A stretch of DNA of 64,000 nt from Sphagnum magellanicum (Eukaryota; Streptophyta; Sphagnopsida; Sphagnales; Sphagnaceae). Positions 47,401-58,880 of the stretch are shown here, in pieces (position 1 is the stretch's first letter; every line of letters begins with the position of its first letter). Where the stretch lies: positions 12,921,061 through 12,985,060 of the forward strand of contig CM038912.1 of assembly GCA_021904315.1 (NCBI GenBank). Direction: 5' to 3'. The notes below the pieces were generated by a model. It was not told where the DNA came from. It did no database searches and saw only the letters and a program-made list of their open reading frames with translations. The position numbers and the translations under genes were made by a program.

Positions 47401-48302
47401 TCACTAGCTAGATCACATAGTTTTTGTCACCATTTGAATTTGAATAGAACATAGGATTGTTTTCTTTTATAATATCTTTGGAAAAAAGGAGATGATCATT
47501 GTAGAACACTGAATTTTAATGGAGTATGAGAGAAAGCACTTTGATTTTTGGAAAAGCTTACTTTCTTAGCTAAATTTTTTGTTTTGATGTTTTGTGATCA
47601 TAATTTCATTACTAGACTTTTATTCTGGAATTAAAACTAAGTAGATCTAAATGAACAGATTTTGTTAATATTAGTTTCATGACATTTCAGTCCAGATTTA
47701 AATCAAAATATAAGATTAAAGATTTTGTAGTTACCATTTAGCAAGCATCCTAGGGCTTGAATTTAGAGTGAATTTCAAAATATTATTTATGTCTTGTTGC
47801 TAAATTTTTGTTTCTCTAGATAGATAGTGAACTTTAGTTTGATTTTTTGCATTTTTTTTCAAATCTTGATCCTAAGTTTTTGTTTAGGAAATAGATCTAA
47901 ATAGAGTAGCTAATTGTGAGGATTTTGTTCCAATGCATAAGTTTGTTCAAACTTGAATTAAAATGTAGAGAGATGGAAAATAGAATTATAACTAGAAGTC
48001 TTAGAAGATAATTAAATCAAGTTTTATTACATGAACAAAAGGAGACATGACTTTGATGCTTTGATTCATGTAGAAAAATAGAAACTCAATAGGTCAGAAA
48101 GGGAGGAAAGGGTACCAAGGTACATATCTACTTCATTTCATTACTATTGAAAGGATCATGAAAATGCAAAGTTTGAACAAAAAGTTTAGCATTTGAACCT
48201 TTGATTCGTTATATGGTTCAACAAAAAGTTGCAAATTAAGGCATCAAAATGTCCATAAGAGGTGAGTCGGTACTTATAACTAGACAAGAAACTATAATTT
48301 TA
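47401..48302. other. Unassigned AT-rich flank of repeat R1 copy 2
   Basis: No gene or bounded element is seen. Composition becomes more balanced toward 48300, where R1 starts. Confidence 0.4.
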
Positions 48303-48805
48303 CATTTCATGCTCTTGGGAGTGCAAAAGAGTGTGAGGGAATGAACCCTCACACTCCCAAGTGAACTTTCATTTTGGGAGTTAGAATCCTAATGGACTCC
48401 TGAAATTTCAGAGGGCAATTGCACGGGTCAAAACTCATTGGATTGAGAAGTTCCTTATATTATTGGAAAGCTCTTGGAATGTAGATGTCTGAAATGGGCT
48501 CTTATGACCCCATTCAAACACTTGAAACACAAGTTATGGCCAAAAGAAGGGCCGGAAATCAAATTGACAATTTGACTCCCGACCACTAAAAGTCGGGAAT
48601 CTGCTCGATTTCCTTGCATGAAGGTGGCATGCCACATATCGTTGGAAAACTCTCAATAAGGGCTAAAACTTTTCCTCAGATCTCATTTTAATCGGAGGTT
48701 TGCAAACAAAGTTATGGGCCCCCAAAGTCGCGGGAGTCCCAACTTTGAGAATTTTGGGACCCACTTGGGAATCCCGGGACAAAATTTCATTTGCATGTTA
48801 GTCCC

Positions 48806-49118
48806 TATTGAGAATTCAAGCTCAACTAGTTAGGTTTCATTAGTTACTGGAGTAAAAAAGTAACTAGGTTACTTTCACAAGGTTAAATTACTTTCGTTAT
48901 TTACTTTAATTTGGTTATTTGCGGTTTGGTCTTCTAGTTAAATACCTTGGTGTTGATGGTTTGGCTCTATTTTCTTCATTACACAAGTTTGTGTATTTCA
49001 TGTGATAAGAACCTTAGAAAGTTCTTGATGTTGTGTTTCGTGTTATGAACATCATGTTGTAGTTTCTTTTCAATAAAGGTTTATGTTTGCACTTGAGTAG
49101 ATTTCCTATTTGTTGAGG
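48806..49118 (+). repeat. 5' LTR of the copia element, 313 bp
   Basis: It begins TATTGAGAATTC (TGTTGA in the 3' copy) and ends in TGTTGAGG (TGTTAACA in the 3' copy). After removing the MITE and its duplicated target from the 3' LTR both LTRs are 313 bp. My hand count gives about 15-17 differences, mainly transitions, so about 5% divergence. The left flank is GTCCC (48801-48805), pairing with ATCCC (51889-51893). No primer binding site follows, because internal DNA directly behind the LTR has been deleted. Confidence 0.85.
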
Positions 49119-49132
49119 TCCCAGTTTACATC

Positions 49133-51365
49133 ATGAATCGAACACCCACAGTGGCAGTTCATGGCATGACACTTGAAAAAAAATTCACAGGCAAGAAACT
49201 CGATGTTTCACACCTTAGAGTGTTTGGTTGCATTGCATACGTGCATGTTCCTGAGGAGAAGAAATCAAAACTAAACCCAAAAGCTGAGAAATGTATTTTC
49301 ATTGGATATTCCTCAAAACAAAAAGGGATATAGATGTTTCAATCCTTCCACTCGGAAGTTGCAAGTGAGTAGAGATGTTGTGTTTGATGAAATGGCTAGT
49401 TGGTACTCACCACTGAAGGTAGCAGAAGATGGAGAAATTAGAAATGGTGATGTTTCATCGAATGTGGAACAAGAATCACAATTAATTAGTGGACCACAAG
49501 AGTCTTCAATTAGTGGGTCTAGTAACACTCCATGGAAAGGAAGATTAAGATTTTCAAACATTGTACATGGTAGTTCTCAAACATCATTTAGAAATTCTCA
49601 TGTAGATGGTGAATCAAGTGAGTCAGAGAAGAGTGAAGGTGAAGAATCAAGAATCACTTCAGTTATTACTCCTGGAGCTCGGATGGTCAAGAAAGTTTTT
49701 AAAACACCTAACAACAACAGTGGAGTATAAAGATCCACACAAATCAAGTACCTTGTACAAAGACTCACATATGATGGCTTTGTAGGTCATCATTACGCAT
49801 ACATGGTGAGAGTTATACAAGAGGTTGAACCCACTTGTTTTGAACAAGTGGTTAGAAACTTTAAGTGGGACAATGCCATGGATGAAGAAATGGCGGCTTT
49901 GGATGCAAATGCTATTGGGAATTGGTAGCTTTACTAGAGGACAAGAAAGTAATTGGGTGCAAATGGGTGTACAAAGTCAAACATAATGCAAATGGATCTG
50001 TGAGTAGATACAAAGCAAGATTGGTTGCGAAAGGTTATGCCCAAACGTATGGCATAGACCATGAGGAGACCTATAGTCCAGTTACCAAAATGACAACTGT
50101 AAAAATAGTCATTGCTATGGCAGTAGCAAAAGGATGGTCTTTACATCAAATGGATGTAAAGAATGTTTTTCTTCATGGAGATTTATAGGAAGTGTACATG
50201 GAGCAACCACCAGGTTATGTGAACCAAACACATCCTAATTTGGTTTGTAGGTTGAAGAAAGTTTTGTACGGCTTGAAGCAAGCACCTAGAGCTTGGTCAG
50301 ATAAAATAGGTGAGTATCTTGTCACAAGTGGATTTTAAACATCCAATGTAGATTTTTCATTATATGTGAAAAAGACAGATCATGGGATTGTAGTCATAGT
50401 CATTTATCTATGTTGATGACTTGACTATCACAGGAGATAGTGATGTCGACATTTCTTATTTGAAGAAGCTTTTGAAGCAAAAGTTTGAGATGAAGGATTT
50501 GGGAGAGTTGCGTTATTTCCTCGGCATTGAGGTAATCCAGTCCCCTAAAGAGATATGGTTACTACAAAGGCAATATGCCTTGAACAAATTGTCCGAATAT
50601 GGGATGACGGGTTGTAAACCCATTTCAATTCCATTGGAACAAAATGTGAAGTTAAGTGCAGATGAAGGAGACCTCGTGGAGGATACCACTATGTACAGAC
50701 GCATAATGGGGAGTTTGATTTACATGACCATCATAAGGCCAGATTTGAGTTATGCAATTGGAGTGGTGAATCAATTCATGCAAACACCACGAAAGCCACA
50801 TTTGGATGCAGTGAGGCGCATACTGAGGTACATAAAACATACCTTGCATTGTGGAATTTTTTATGAAGCCAAGAGTCAGTTACAAGTACATGGATACACG
50901 GATGCTAATTGGGCTGGCAATGTTTCAGATAGAAGATCAGCTAGTGGTTTCATGTTTTCTTTTGGAAGTGGTGCTGTTAGTTAGAGTAGTAAGAAACAAC
51001 CAACAGTTGCATTATCAAACATGGAAACAGAATACGAAGGTGCAGCAATTGCTGCATGTGAATTAGTTTGGTTACAAAAACTACTTTCAGATTTTGGACA
51101 GTTGGTGGATGCTCCTGTTACCATCTATTGTGATAACATTAATAGCATACTACTTGCTAACAACCCAGTCTATCATGCTAGGACAAAGCACATTGAGGTG
51201 CACTACCACTTTATTAGAGAAAAAATTCTAGCAAAAGAAATTGACCTCATTCATGTTAGTACTGAAGATCAAGTTGTTGACATTTTCACAAAGGCTTTAG
51301 GTATAGACAAGCTAAGGAAGTTTAGAAAAATGCTTGGTGTACTAGAAGTGGATTTGAGCTTGAGG
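49133..51365 (+). pseudogene. Ty1/copia Pol remnant: integrase end, reverse transcriptase, RNase H
   Basis: It starts abruptly inside integrase (HLRVFGCIAYVHVPEEK, FIGYSSKQKG). A one-base loss near 49320 shifts to YRCFNPSTRKLQVSRDVVFDE. A Ser/Glu-rich linker follows, then reverse transcriptase ([56 protein letters not shown], and the catalytic YVDDL near 50409-50423, now out of frame). RNase H reads HGYTDANWAG, then SSKKQ, ETEYEGAA and HIEVHYHFIREK. Stops replace Gln (CAG to TAG at about 50187) and Trp (TGG to TAG at about 50983). Gag, protease and most of integrase are missing, so the element could not move by itself. Confidence 0.9.
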
Positions 51366-51372
51366 GGGGGAG
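51356..51372 (+). other. Copia polypurine tract
   Basis: GAGCTTGAGGGGGGGAG lies immediately before the 3' LTR start TGTTGAGAATTC. Position and composition are those of the plus-strand primer of copia elements. Confidence 0.8.
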
Positions 51373-51888
51373 TGTTGAGAATTCAAGCTCAACTAATTAG
51401 GTTTCATTAATTACTGGAGTAAAAAAGTAACTAGGTTACTTTCACAAGGTTGAATTACTTTCGTTATTTACTTTAATTTGGTTATTTGCATAGTTATGAC
51501 ATTCTTGGTGCGAGAATGTTATGGAAGCCCAAAGAAGCAAGAATTTTAAAGAATTTTTAAAAAAATTATAGATCAACCAGTGTAATTTGGTAAACATTCG
51601 CGGGTAAAGAATGTTATGACAAGGTGCTAAATGAAGAATTTTAAAGAATTTTAATGTGCAAAATGAAGAATGTCATAACTATGGTTATTTGTGGTTTTGT
51701 CTTTTGGTTAAATACCTTGGTGTTGATGGTTTGGCTCTCTTTTCTTCATTACACAAGTTTGTGTATTTCATGTGACAAGAACCTTGGAGAGTTCTTGATG
51801 TTATGTTTCGTGTTATGAACATCATGTTGTAGTTTCTTTTCAATAAAGGTTTATGTTTGCACTTGAGTAGATCTCCTATTTGTTAACA
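51373..51888 (+). repeat. 3' LTR of the copia element, split by a MITE
   Basis: It begins TGTTGAGAATTC and ends TTGTTAACA. It is 516 bp, of which 203 bp are the MITE plus its duplicated 8-bp target, leaving 313 bp that align end to end with the 5' LTR. The flanking ATCCC matches GTCCC on the left side apart from one base. The MITE is absent from the 5' LTR, so it arrived after the element integrated. Confidence 0.88.
51489..51683 (+). mobile_element. 195-bp hAT-type MITE, copy A
   Basis: The same 18-bp perfect terminal inverted repeats as at 35672-35866 bound this copy. It is flanked by exact 8-bp duplications GTTATTTG (51481-51488 and 51684-51691). The uninterrupted sequence is seen in the 5' LTR, which carries a single TTATTTG at the same place, so insertion and duplication are proven by comparison within the window. 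Internal subterminal repeats GAGAATGTTATG and AAAGAATGTTATGAC may be transposase contact sites. No coding capacity. Confidence 0.93.
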
Positions 51889-52220
51889 ATCCCGTGGCCA
51901 GCCACAAAGTATACTATAAGGGGGAAGGTGGTGGCTTCCCCCAAGTCTAGTTCATGGTGAATCTTGTGAGTCCGAGTTTGCCCGTGGCTCATCCTAGCAC
52001 CAAAAGTGTTCCAGATATGCACTAACCAACTGGTTGCTTGGTTTGTGTAGGTTCATATGAGTGATTGAAATGCTTGTCAATCTTCCTAGTCCCATCCTAG
52101 AGCTCCAGCACGCCCCTCTACCCCCGAAATGTTGCGAGCCAAGGAGCGTGCCCCAACTTCCTACTCTTCCACTGTTTTCATCTTAGATTCACATTTGAGT
52201 CCCTTGAGGAGGTTGGGAAT

Positions 52221-52905
52221 GTGTCATCAACAATGTATGTATTGTCATCAGATTAGACATCAAATCAATGAGTGTCCATTTATTGAAGATAATGTGAGGC
52301 AAAGATTTGTTGAACATTTCCAGAATTTGGATCTATAACTTACAAGAGTAAAGAATCATGGATTAATGAGCTAGAGGAACTATACTATGACAAGGTCAGA
52401 ATCCTAGTTAAATTTAGAGAATAAATATGGAGAAATAACAAAGTGGAAATGAGAGCTCATATTATGGTAGATGTAGTACTTGATTCTATAACTCATGCCC
52501 CAAGTTTATTACATCACAATGATGTTGGAGTTACTTATCCAACAAATTTAAGAATGGAACCATTAAAATTTGTACCATTACATTTTATGGCAATGCCTCA
52601 ATCTATGGTTACAATTACTAAAGCTCCATTTGTAACAACACTAGTTCATATTGTTGTTAATATGAGGTATAAACCCTAGACTCCAAAAGAAACACAATTA
52701 GTCAATGTGCATACAGAGGTGCCTAGGGAGGTGGACAAGATTTCTACTAGACAACCATTAAGTCCAAGAGGAGGAGGTTTAAACCCACCAAGACCACCAA
52801 GACCTCCAAAACCATCAAGATATTTTGGATTACCAATGATGAATCCAAGTAGACCACCATTACCACCAAACAAGCCTTATCATTGGCCATTAAATTCCTA
52901 AGTAT
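52221..52905 (+). pseudogene. Gypsy-2 gag-like remnant
   Basis: QCMYCHQIRHQINECPF (about 52231-52280) is a CCHC zinc knuckle (C-x2-C-x4-H-x4-C), intact. Later blocks include a Pro-rich tract (PRPPRPPKPSRYFG and PPLPPNKPYHWPLNS, to 52900). A true gag would have its capsid upstream, which is missing or lies beyond the R1 junction. The next recognisable piece, protease, begins 1.2 kb downstream on the same strand. Confidence 0.55.
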
Positions 52906-54112
52906 GTGAAGGATGTTAACCCAAATGTTCATGTCAAAAATTTTAAAGGCTATTAGAGTAAATGGTGAAATAGATGATGCAAAAATTGTTGATTTGTTTA
53001 GTTCTACCCTCAGAGATATTGTGTCTGATTAGTGTAATAACTAAATGGGAGATTACCCAGATTATATTTTTGTAGAATTACAATTGGTTTTTTGTAAAAG
53101 GTACAGGAAAGTTTAGAATGATGAGCAAGTTTACTTGCGGTCAAAAAACATGAAGTAGGATAAAAAAATGAAAGAATGGAAATCTATTACGAGGAATTAT
53201 TGAAGTCAATTGTTTTCAAATATGAATTACAACCATATCTACATGTAGCAATTACAAGCATGAAGAAAAAACCTTACAACAACATAAGGAAGTAGCTTTG
53301 GTTTGTGAAGAAGGAATTTTTGAAATATGAGTAATGTATCAATATCATAGAGTAGTAAGACAATATTAGCTCAAAATCCTCAGAAAATTATAGAGAAAAC
53401 AAGAATTTACTATACAAATTGTCATAGGACAAATCATGATGTTGAAACCTATAGAGTCAAAAGAAAGGAAGACTTTATTCTTACAATTTTTGAGGTTATT
53501 AATTAACAGATCAAAGTACAAAGACCTATGAAATACTCTTGTCATATTTGTGGTGACACAAGACATAAGATCATAGACATTGATATGTAAAATATATTTA
53601 AAAACAAAGGAGTGAAGATTGTAAAGAAACCATCTATGGTGGAGCCTAAGGTTGCCAACCTTTTAGTCCATATGGTGAATGTTAACATGGCCATTACTAG
53701 GAGCAAGGTTATTAAAGAACATGTGTTCAAGGACAAAAAGCTAATCAAGAAAAAGTTTATTGTTGATTGGGAAAAGGAATAGAGACTACAACAATCTTTT
53801 GTCAAGACTATACAAGAGATGTAAGTAACAAACCCACCATAAAATCTAATTCAAAAGGAGAAAGCACAATGGAGTACAAGTTGGGCAAGATTACCAAAGG
53901 TTAACGTGTCCACAAAACCAATTCTACCACCAAATCTTTTTGTTATTCCTAATAACAAAGTTATGTCTATGGAACAAATATTCCAAGATTAATGTAAACA
54001 GATGATGGAAACTACTATACCTTGAGGTTAAGTTAATTACTGAAAATAACACCAAACCTTAAAAAATATGTGGCAAAAACTGAAGACATAAAAACCCAAT
54101 GTAGCTACTCAA
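52906..54112 (+). pseudogene. Decayed coding region between gag-like part and protease of gypsy-2
   Basis: Several frames on the + strand give transposon-like text broken by stops (KYSCHICGDTRHKIIDID near 53530-53582, which has the form of another zinc knuckle with one Cys lost; EPKVANLLVHMVNVNMAI near 53640). Taken together this is the rest of the gag-protease region. No intact domain. Confidence 0.45.
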
Positions 54113-54840
54113 GTGATACCAGAATCTAGTGTGGCCATAGTGGTTAAGACACATTCTAAAGTAGACATTGCAACTATAGAAATAGATAACCAAATAGCAA
54201 TTATCCAAATACAAGTTAGGAAGAACATTGTTGAGGATGTTTTGATAGATGGAAGGGAAAATGTAAATATTATAACAAAAAGCCTTAGAACAAAATTAGG
54301 TTTATCCAAACCAAGACCAGCTCCATACCACCTCAAAATAATAGATCAGAATATGACCAAAACTTTAAAAATCATTGGAAATTTGAATATTCATACACAT
54401 GGTATACCATATATAGCCACATTTACTGTTTTGAAAAACAATGTGGTGGATTTTAATTATTTTATGTTGTTAGGAAGACCTTAGTTTAGAGATGCAAAGG
54501 TTACACATGATTGGGGTAACAATGTCATTATTGTTCAAGGTAATGGAACAATCAGAACAATATCAGTTAACAAGAAATTGGAGCAAAAACTAGATGGCCC
54601 CAAGTATTTGTTTGTCATGACTTGTTAAAAAAGGTTATGAATGAAAAAGAAAATATAATCTTCGAGACAAAACCAAAGTTGTTCTCAATTGGCACAATTG
54701 GTATCTCAAATGAAATAGTTTCATTGTTAAGTATTAGAATGTTAGAAGTCAGAGTTAGTGGAGAATCTAACCTCGACCAAAAAACATCAGATCAAAAAAT
54801 AACAAAAGTGGTGCTTTCAACAACAAACACAACATAATTT
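54113..54840 (+). pseudogene. Gypsy-2 protease (broken)
   Basis: VEDVLIDGRENVNIITKSLRTKLGL (in two parts: VEDVLIDGRENVN, then IITKSLRTKLGL) fits the aspartic-protease active site D-G-G/S, with Gly changed to Arg. GIPYIATFTVLKNNVV and FNYFMLLGRP end the domain with the LLGRP signature (54460-54484). A stop follows at Trp (RP*FRDAKVTHDWGNN). Downstream frames to 54840 are linker sequence. Confidence 0.75.
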
Positions 54841-55189
54841 CATGTTAGAACAAAGATCTCACTTGAAGATAAGGTTTATCCAAAAATCTATTATCATCAT
54901 ATCCAAGCTGATATTGAAGTGGATGAAACTTCGACAAAAATAAAAGTATATAATCTTCATGTAATAGGTTGGACTTTGACTAAAGAACAATAGCTTATTA
55001 AGTTGAATCTTGGTACAGAGGCAAATTGACAATACATCAAAGTTAATGCATAATTAATAGAAGAGAAAACTGAAGAGCTCAAGGAGTTCAAAAATGTGTT
55101 TGCCCTATAAGGATCTAAAAGGCATACCTCCAAAGTTGGCTTAACACAAAATTGAATTAGATACTTCAATTCCACTAGCATGTCAAGCA

Positions 55190-56500
55190 AGGTACATATT
55201 GAACCTTAATTATGTTACAGCCGTCAAACATGATATTGACAAACTATTAACAGTAGGATTTATTCAACCAATAGAGGAGGCTACATGGTTATCACCTATA
55301 ATGGTAGTGCCTAAGAAAAATGGAAAATTGAGAATTTGTGTGGATTTCAAGAAGCTCAATAAAGCAACCAAAAAAGATCCTTATCCTTGGCCATTTTCTA
55401 ATGAGATATTGAATACTATAGCAAGGTATGAAAACTATTTATTTTTAGATGGATACTCAGGATACCATCAAATTTCTATAGTCCCTAAGGATAGATACAA
55501 AACAACTTTTGTAACAAATTAGGGAGCTTTTGTTTGGATGGTGATGCCATTTGGTGTTAAAAATGGGCCATGAACTTTCCAAAAAGCAATCAATAGAACC
55601 TTTAAAGAGTACTTAGACCAGTTTATGAAGATATTTCTAGATGACTTCACGATCTATAGTGATATGGAAAGTCATTTGATGAAGCTCAGACTTTGCTTTC
55701 AAAAATGCAAGGAATATAGAATTAGTCTTAACCCAAAAAAATGTGTTTTACGATATTTTTAGGAGCAATTTTAGGATTCATAATTTTCAAGGAAGGAGAA
55801 ATTACCAAACCCTAAAAAGGTTCAGGCAATAGTGAATATGCTAGTACCTACAAACCCATAAGAGATTTAGGTCTTTAATGGTATGGCTTAATTTTATAGA
55901 TGTTTCATCAAAAACTTTGCCTTTATCATGCCACCAATCACAAAGTTGATAAGGAAGATAAAACCTTTTATCTGGACCACGGAGTGTCAATAAGCTTAAG
56001 ATCATATCAAGTAGAAATACATAGAAGCACCAATTTTGATAGCTCCAAATTGGCAAATGGAGTTTCATGTGCACATGTATGCATCACTGTTGCTAGTAGG
56101 TGTAATGTTGGCACAAAATCCAACTAGAAAATGTGATTAGCCTATAGTATATGCTTCTAGACTTTTAAATAAAGCTGAGCATAATTATACCACTAAAAAT
56201 AGATAAGCCTTACCAATGGTTTATGTTCTGCATAAGTTCAGACATTTTTTGTTGGGAAACAAATTTATTTTTTATGCAGACCACATGGCTCTAGTATACT
56301 TGGTTAACAAACCACATATGTTTAGAAGGATAGCTAGATGGTTGTTGTTATTTTTGGAATATGAATTCACAGTAGTCTACAAGCATGGTAGAACACATGT
56401 GGTAGTTGATGTTTTATCTAGATTACCAGATAATTTAGATCCATTGGGAGTCCCAGATCAAACTGTAGATGCATCACTATTCTTTGTAAAACCTATATAG
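55190..56500 (+). pseudogene. Gypsy-2 reverse transcriptase and RNase H (broken)
   Basis: HDIDKLLTVGFIQPIEEATW, SPIMVVPKKNGKLRICVDFKK... (PKKNGKLRICVDFKKLN), FLDGYSGYHQI, then MPFGVKNGP and the catalytic stretch MKIFLDDFTIYSD, in which YxDD has become FLDD. RNase H continues with YASRLLNKAEHNYTT, VYVLHKFRHFLLGN, FYADHMALVYLVNKP and RIARWLLLFLEYEF. HVVVDVLSRLPD ends the region. At least eight stops, mostly at Trp or Gln positions, interrupt it. Confidence 0.88.
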
Positions 56501-56739
56501 ATGCAGGAAGTGAAGAACCATGTAGAACATGTCAGATGCCAAAAACTCTTAACCTAGTTCATAAATAGAAGTTGGCCAAAAAGGCAGAACCCTTTATTAT
56601 GAAAAATTGAATAATGTATAGAATGGGTCAAGATAATAGAATGCGCAAATGTTTGACCATTTATGTTTGCGCAAACATAAATTGTTTTGAAGGAACCACA
56701 TGAAAGAGTGGTAGGAGGACATTTTGTTGTAGATTAATA

Positions 56740-57809
56740 CAAAGAAAATTTTGGATGTAGGTTATTGGTGGCCAATTCTATTCAAGGATACTCATGAATT
56801 TTGCAGAAACTATGATAGCTGTCAAAAAATTGGAGGACTCAAAACAAAAAAATTAACCAAGTTGCTAACAACATTTCCAAAGGAACTTTTAATGAAATGG
56901 GGTCTAGATTTTATAGGTCCAATTAAACCAACATGAAGACTAATAGGAAACATATATGTCCTAGTAGCTATTAATTATGCAACTAAGTGGGTAAAAGTGA
57001 AGGCACTCATAACCAAAACTACAATAGTAATAGCCAAATTCTTGTATGAATACATTTTGACTAGATTTGGATGTCCATTGACCATAGTTACAAATCAAGG
57101 AGTACATTTTATCAATGATACATTCAAATATATGATAGAATAGTTTTTGTTCAAGCATGTTAGTTCAACTACCTATTATCCCTAGGGAAATGGACAAGTA
57201 GAATCTACTAATAAAGTCATTAGTAGACTTTTGACCAAGTTAGTCAATGAGAAAAAAACAAATTGGGATGAACATCTATTTATAATTTTGTTTTCATATA
57301 AGACTTATTATAAGGTGGCAATAGGTTACACACCTTACTAGTTAATCTATGGTTTGCATTTTTTAATGCCAACAAAATATGTTCTACCATCTATCAATGG
57401 GGATCACAAAGATGCAAAACCAACCAGAGTACTAACTTCTAGAGTTATAAAGTTGGAGAAATTACAGGAGAACAAATTGGAAGCTCAAAATAATGTGGGA
57501 GCCAACCAATGGAATAGATTTATGTGGAGTCAACAGAAAAACATAAAGAAGAAGTTTAAATTTGGAGATTATATTTTATGGTTTCCCAAGGGAAAAAAGA
57601 CACACCTAGGCAAATTCAAGAAAAAATGGTTTGGTCCATTCAAGGTACAATATTGCTTACCCCATAATACTATTATTTTTGTTTCTATTAACAATTTTGA
57701 ACCAAATCCAATATTAGTCAATGTTAACAAGTTGAAACCATACAAATATATGGATCAAACATTGAAGGGGGTTCAAAATCCAAATAATCAGGCCTTTATA
57801 GAGCTATAG
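56740..57809 (+). pseudogene. Gypsy-2 integrase (broken)
   Basis: GYWWPILFKDTHEFCRNYDSCQ is the zinc-binding end (CxxxC), followed by MKWGLDFIGPIKP with the first catalytic Asp. ATKWVKVKAL, FGCPLTIVTNQGVHFIN (second Asp changed to Asn) and STTYYP*GNGQVESTNKV (catalytic Glu present) follow. The C-terminal part (57354-57809, open 151 codons) has FKFGDYILWFPKGKK and GPFKVQYCLP, the GPY/F-type module. No chromodomain or PHD finger follows. Confidence 0.88.
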
Positions 57810-58880
57810 ATTCAAATCATATGAAAGAACAATCTAATGAGGATTCAAAAGATTAGAGAAAAATAGATATAATTGGAATTGATTAAACAGTTATATTAGA
57901 AAAACCTTTAGAAAATATGATGAATTAGTAGGTTATGAAAATATTCACAGATAATGACTATACAATTTCATAATTATTGGATTATGGATTAGATAGCTAT
58001 GTTAAATCAGAACAAGACTTTGATAATTTGATGAATCAACATAGGACAGAGGTAGTTTGTAATGTAAACAATACTAAGTCATTAGATTTTGACTCGTCAT
58101 CAGAAAAACTTGGTGCCATGTCCATAGAGTTTCTAGGTTAGTAAGCATTTACTATAGCCCATGTTATTGCTAGTGATTTTCACAAAAGATGTTAGGTGTC
58201 AAAAAAGAAAAGAAAAAGACAAATCATTCAAATGCTAACCCTAAAGTGAAAAGTGAAATGTCACTTTATGAAATGACATGAGTACATTCCAGAAGGTGAC
58301 AAGGACCAGAACCCTTCTTCGTTTTCATTTTCAATAAGCAAGTGGTTTTCATTTTTTGTTTCCATAATGAATGCAAAAGAAAGTCTTGTGGAGAAATTGT
58401 AAATAAAATCTACAAAAAGGTTATAGAAGAACAAAAGAAGAGTAAAAGAAATAGAGAGAGCAACAAAAGTTTGCAAACATTTTACCTTTGCAGTTTAGGT
58501 CGCTAAAAGAGGGGTCCACCATTTCCTTTTCTTGTTCATTTTTTTTTCTCAAAGATCTTTTCTCATTTCCAAGTTTAAAAAATATTTTGAAGCAATTAGA
58601 AAAAATGAAACAAATTATAGGGAAACTTTTAGGAAATATAGTTTTAGGAAGCCTAAAAGAAAGGTATGTCCTACTGAGCAAATCAATCCACTTTTATTTC
58701 TAATTTTGAAGAAGAAAATTAAAAGGACGATTTGCAAAAATAACAACAAGTGTCATTAATCAACAAGAGCTTGTCAAGGATGAGATTCCAAAGGAAGTTC
58801 ACATTCAGAATAAGCACACGAAAAGAGTCAATCAACAAGTAATGGCTAGAAATCTGTGTGGGATGTAAACTCACCAAGAT
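57810..58880. other. Linker after gypsy-2 integrase, no domain recognised
   Basis: The + strand has short Asp/Glu-rich peptide pieces broken by stops near 57830-58140. On the other strand there are hydrophobic chance frames near 58260-58680. Nothing nameable. Confidence 0.4.

Larger units (their letters stand above)
48303..52220 (+). repeat. Dispersed repeat R1, copy 2, interrupted by a copia element
   Basis: 48303-48805 and 51889-52220 match the two halves of R1 copy 1 (1300-1805 and 2274-2650). The left half starts with an inverted pair GGGAGTG...TGTGAGGG-aatga-ACCCTCACACTCCC that could fold into a hairpin (48317-48358). The copia element lies between 48806 and 51888. Joining the flanks restores alignment with copy 1 without loss, apart from the duplicated target bases. 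Confidence 0.78.
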
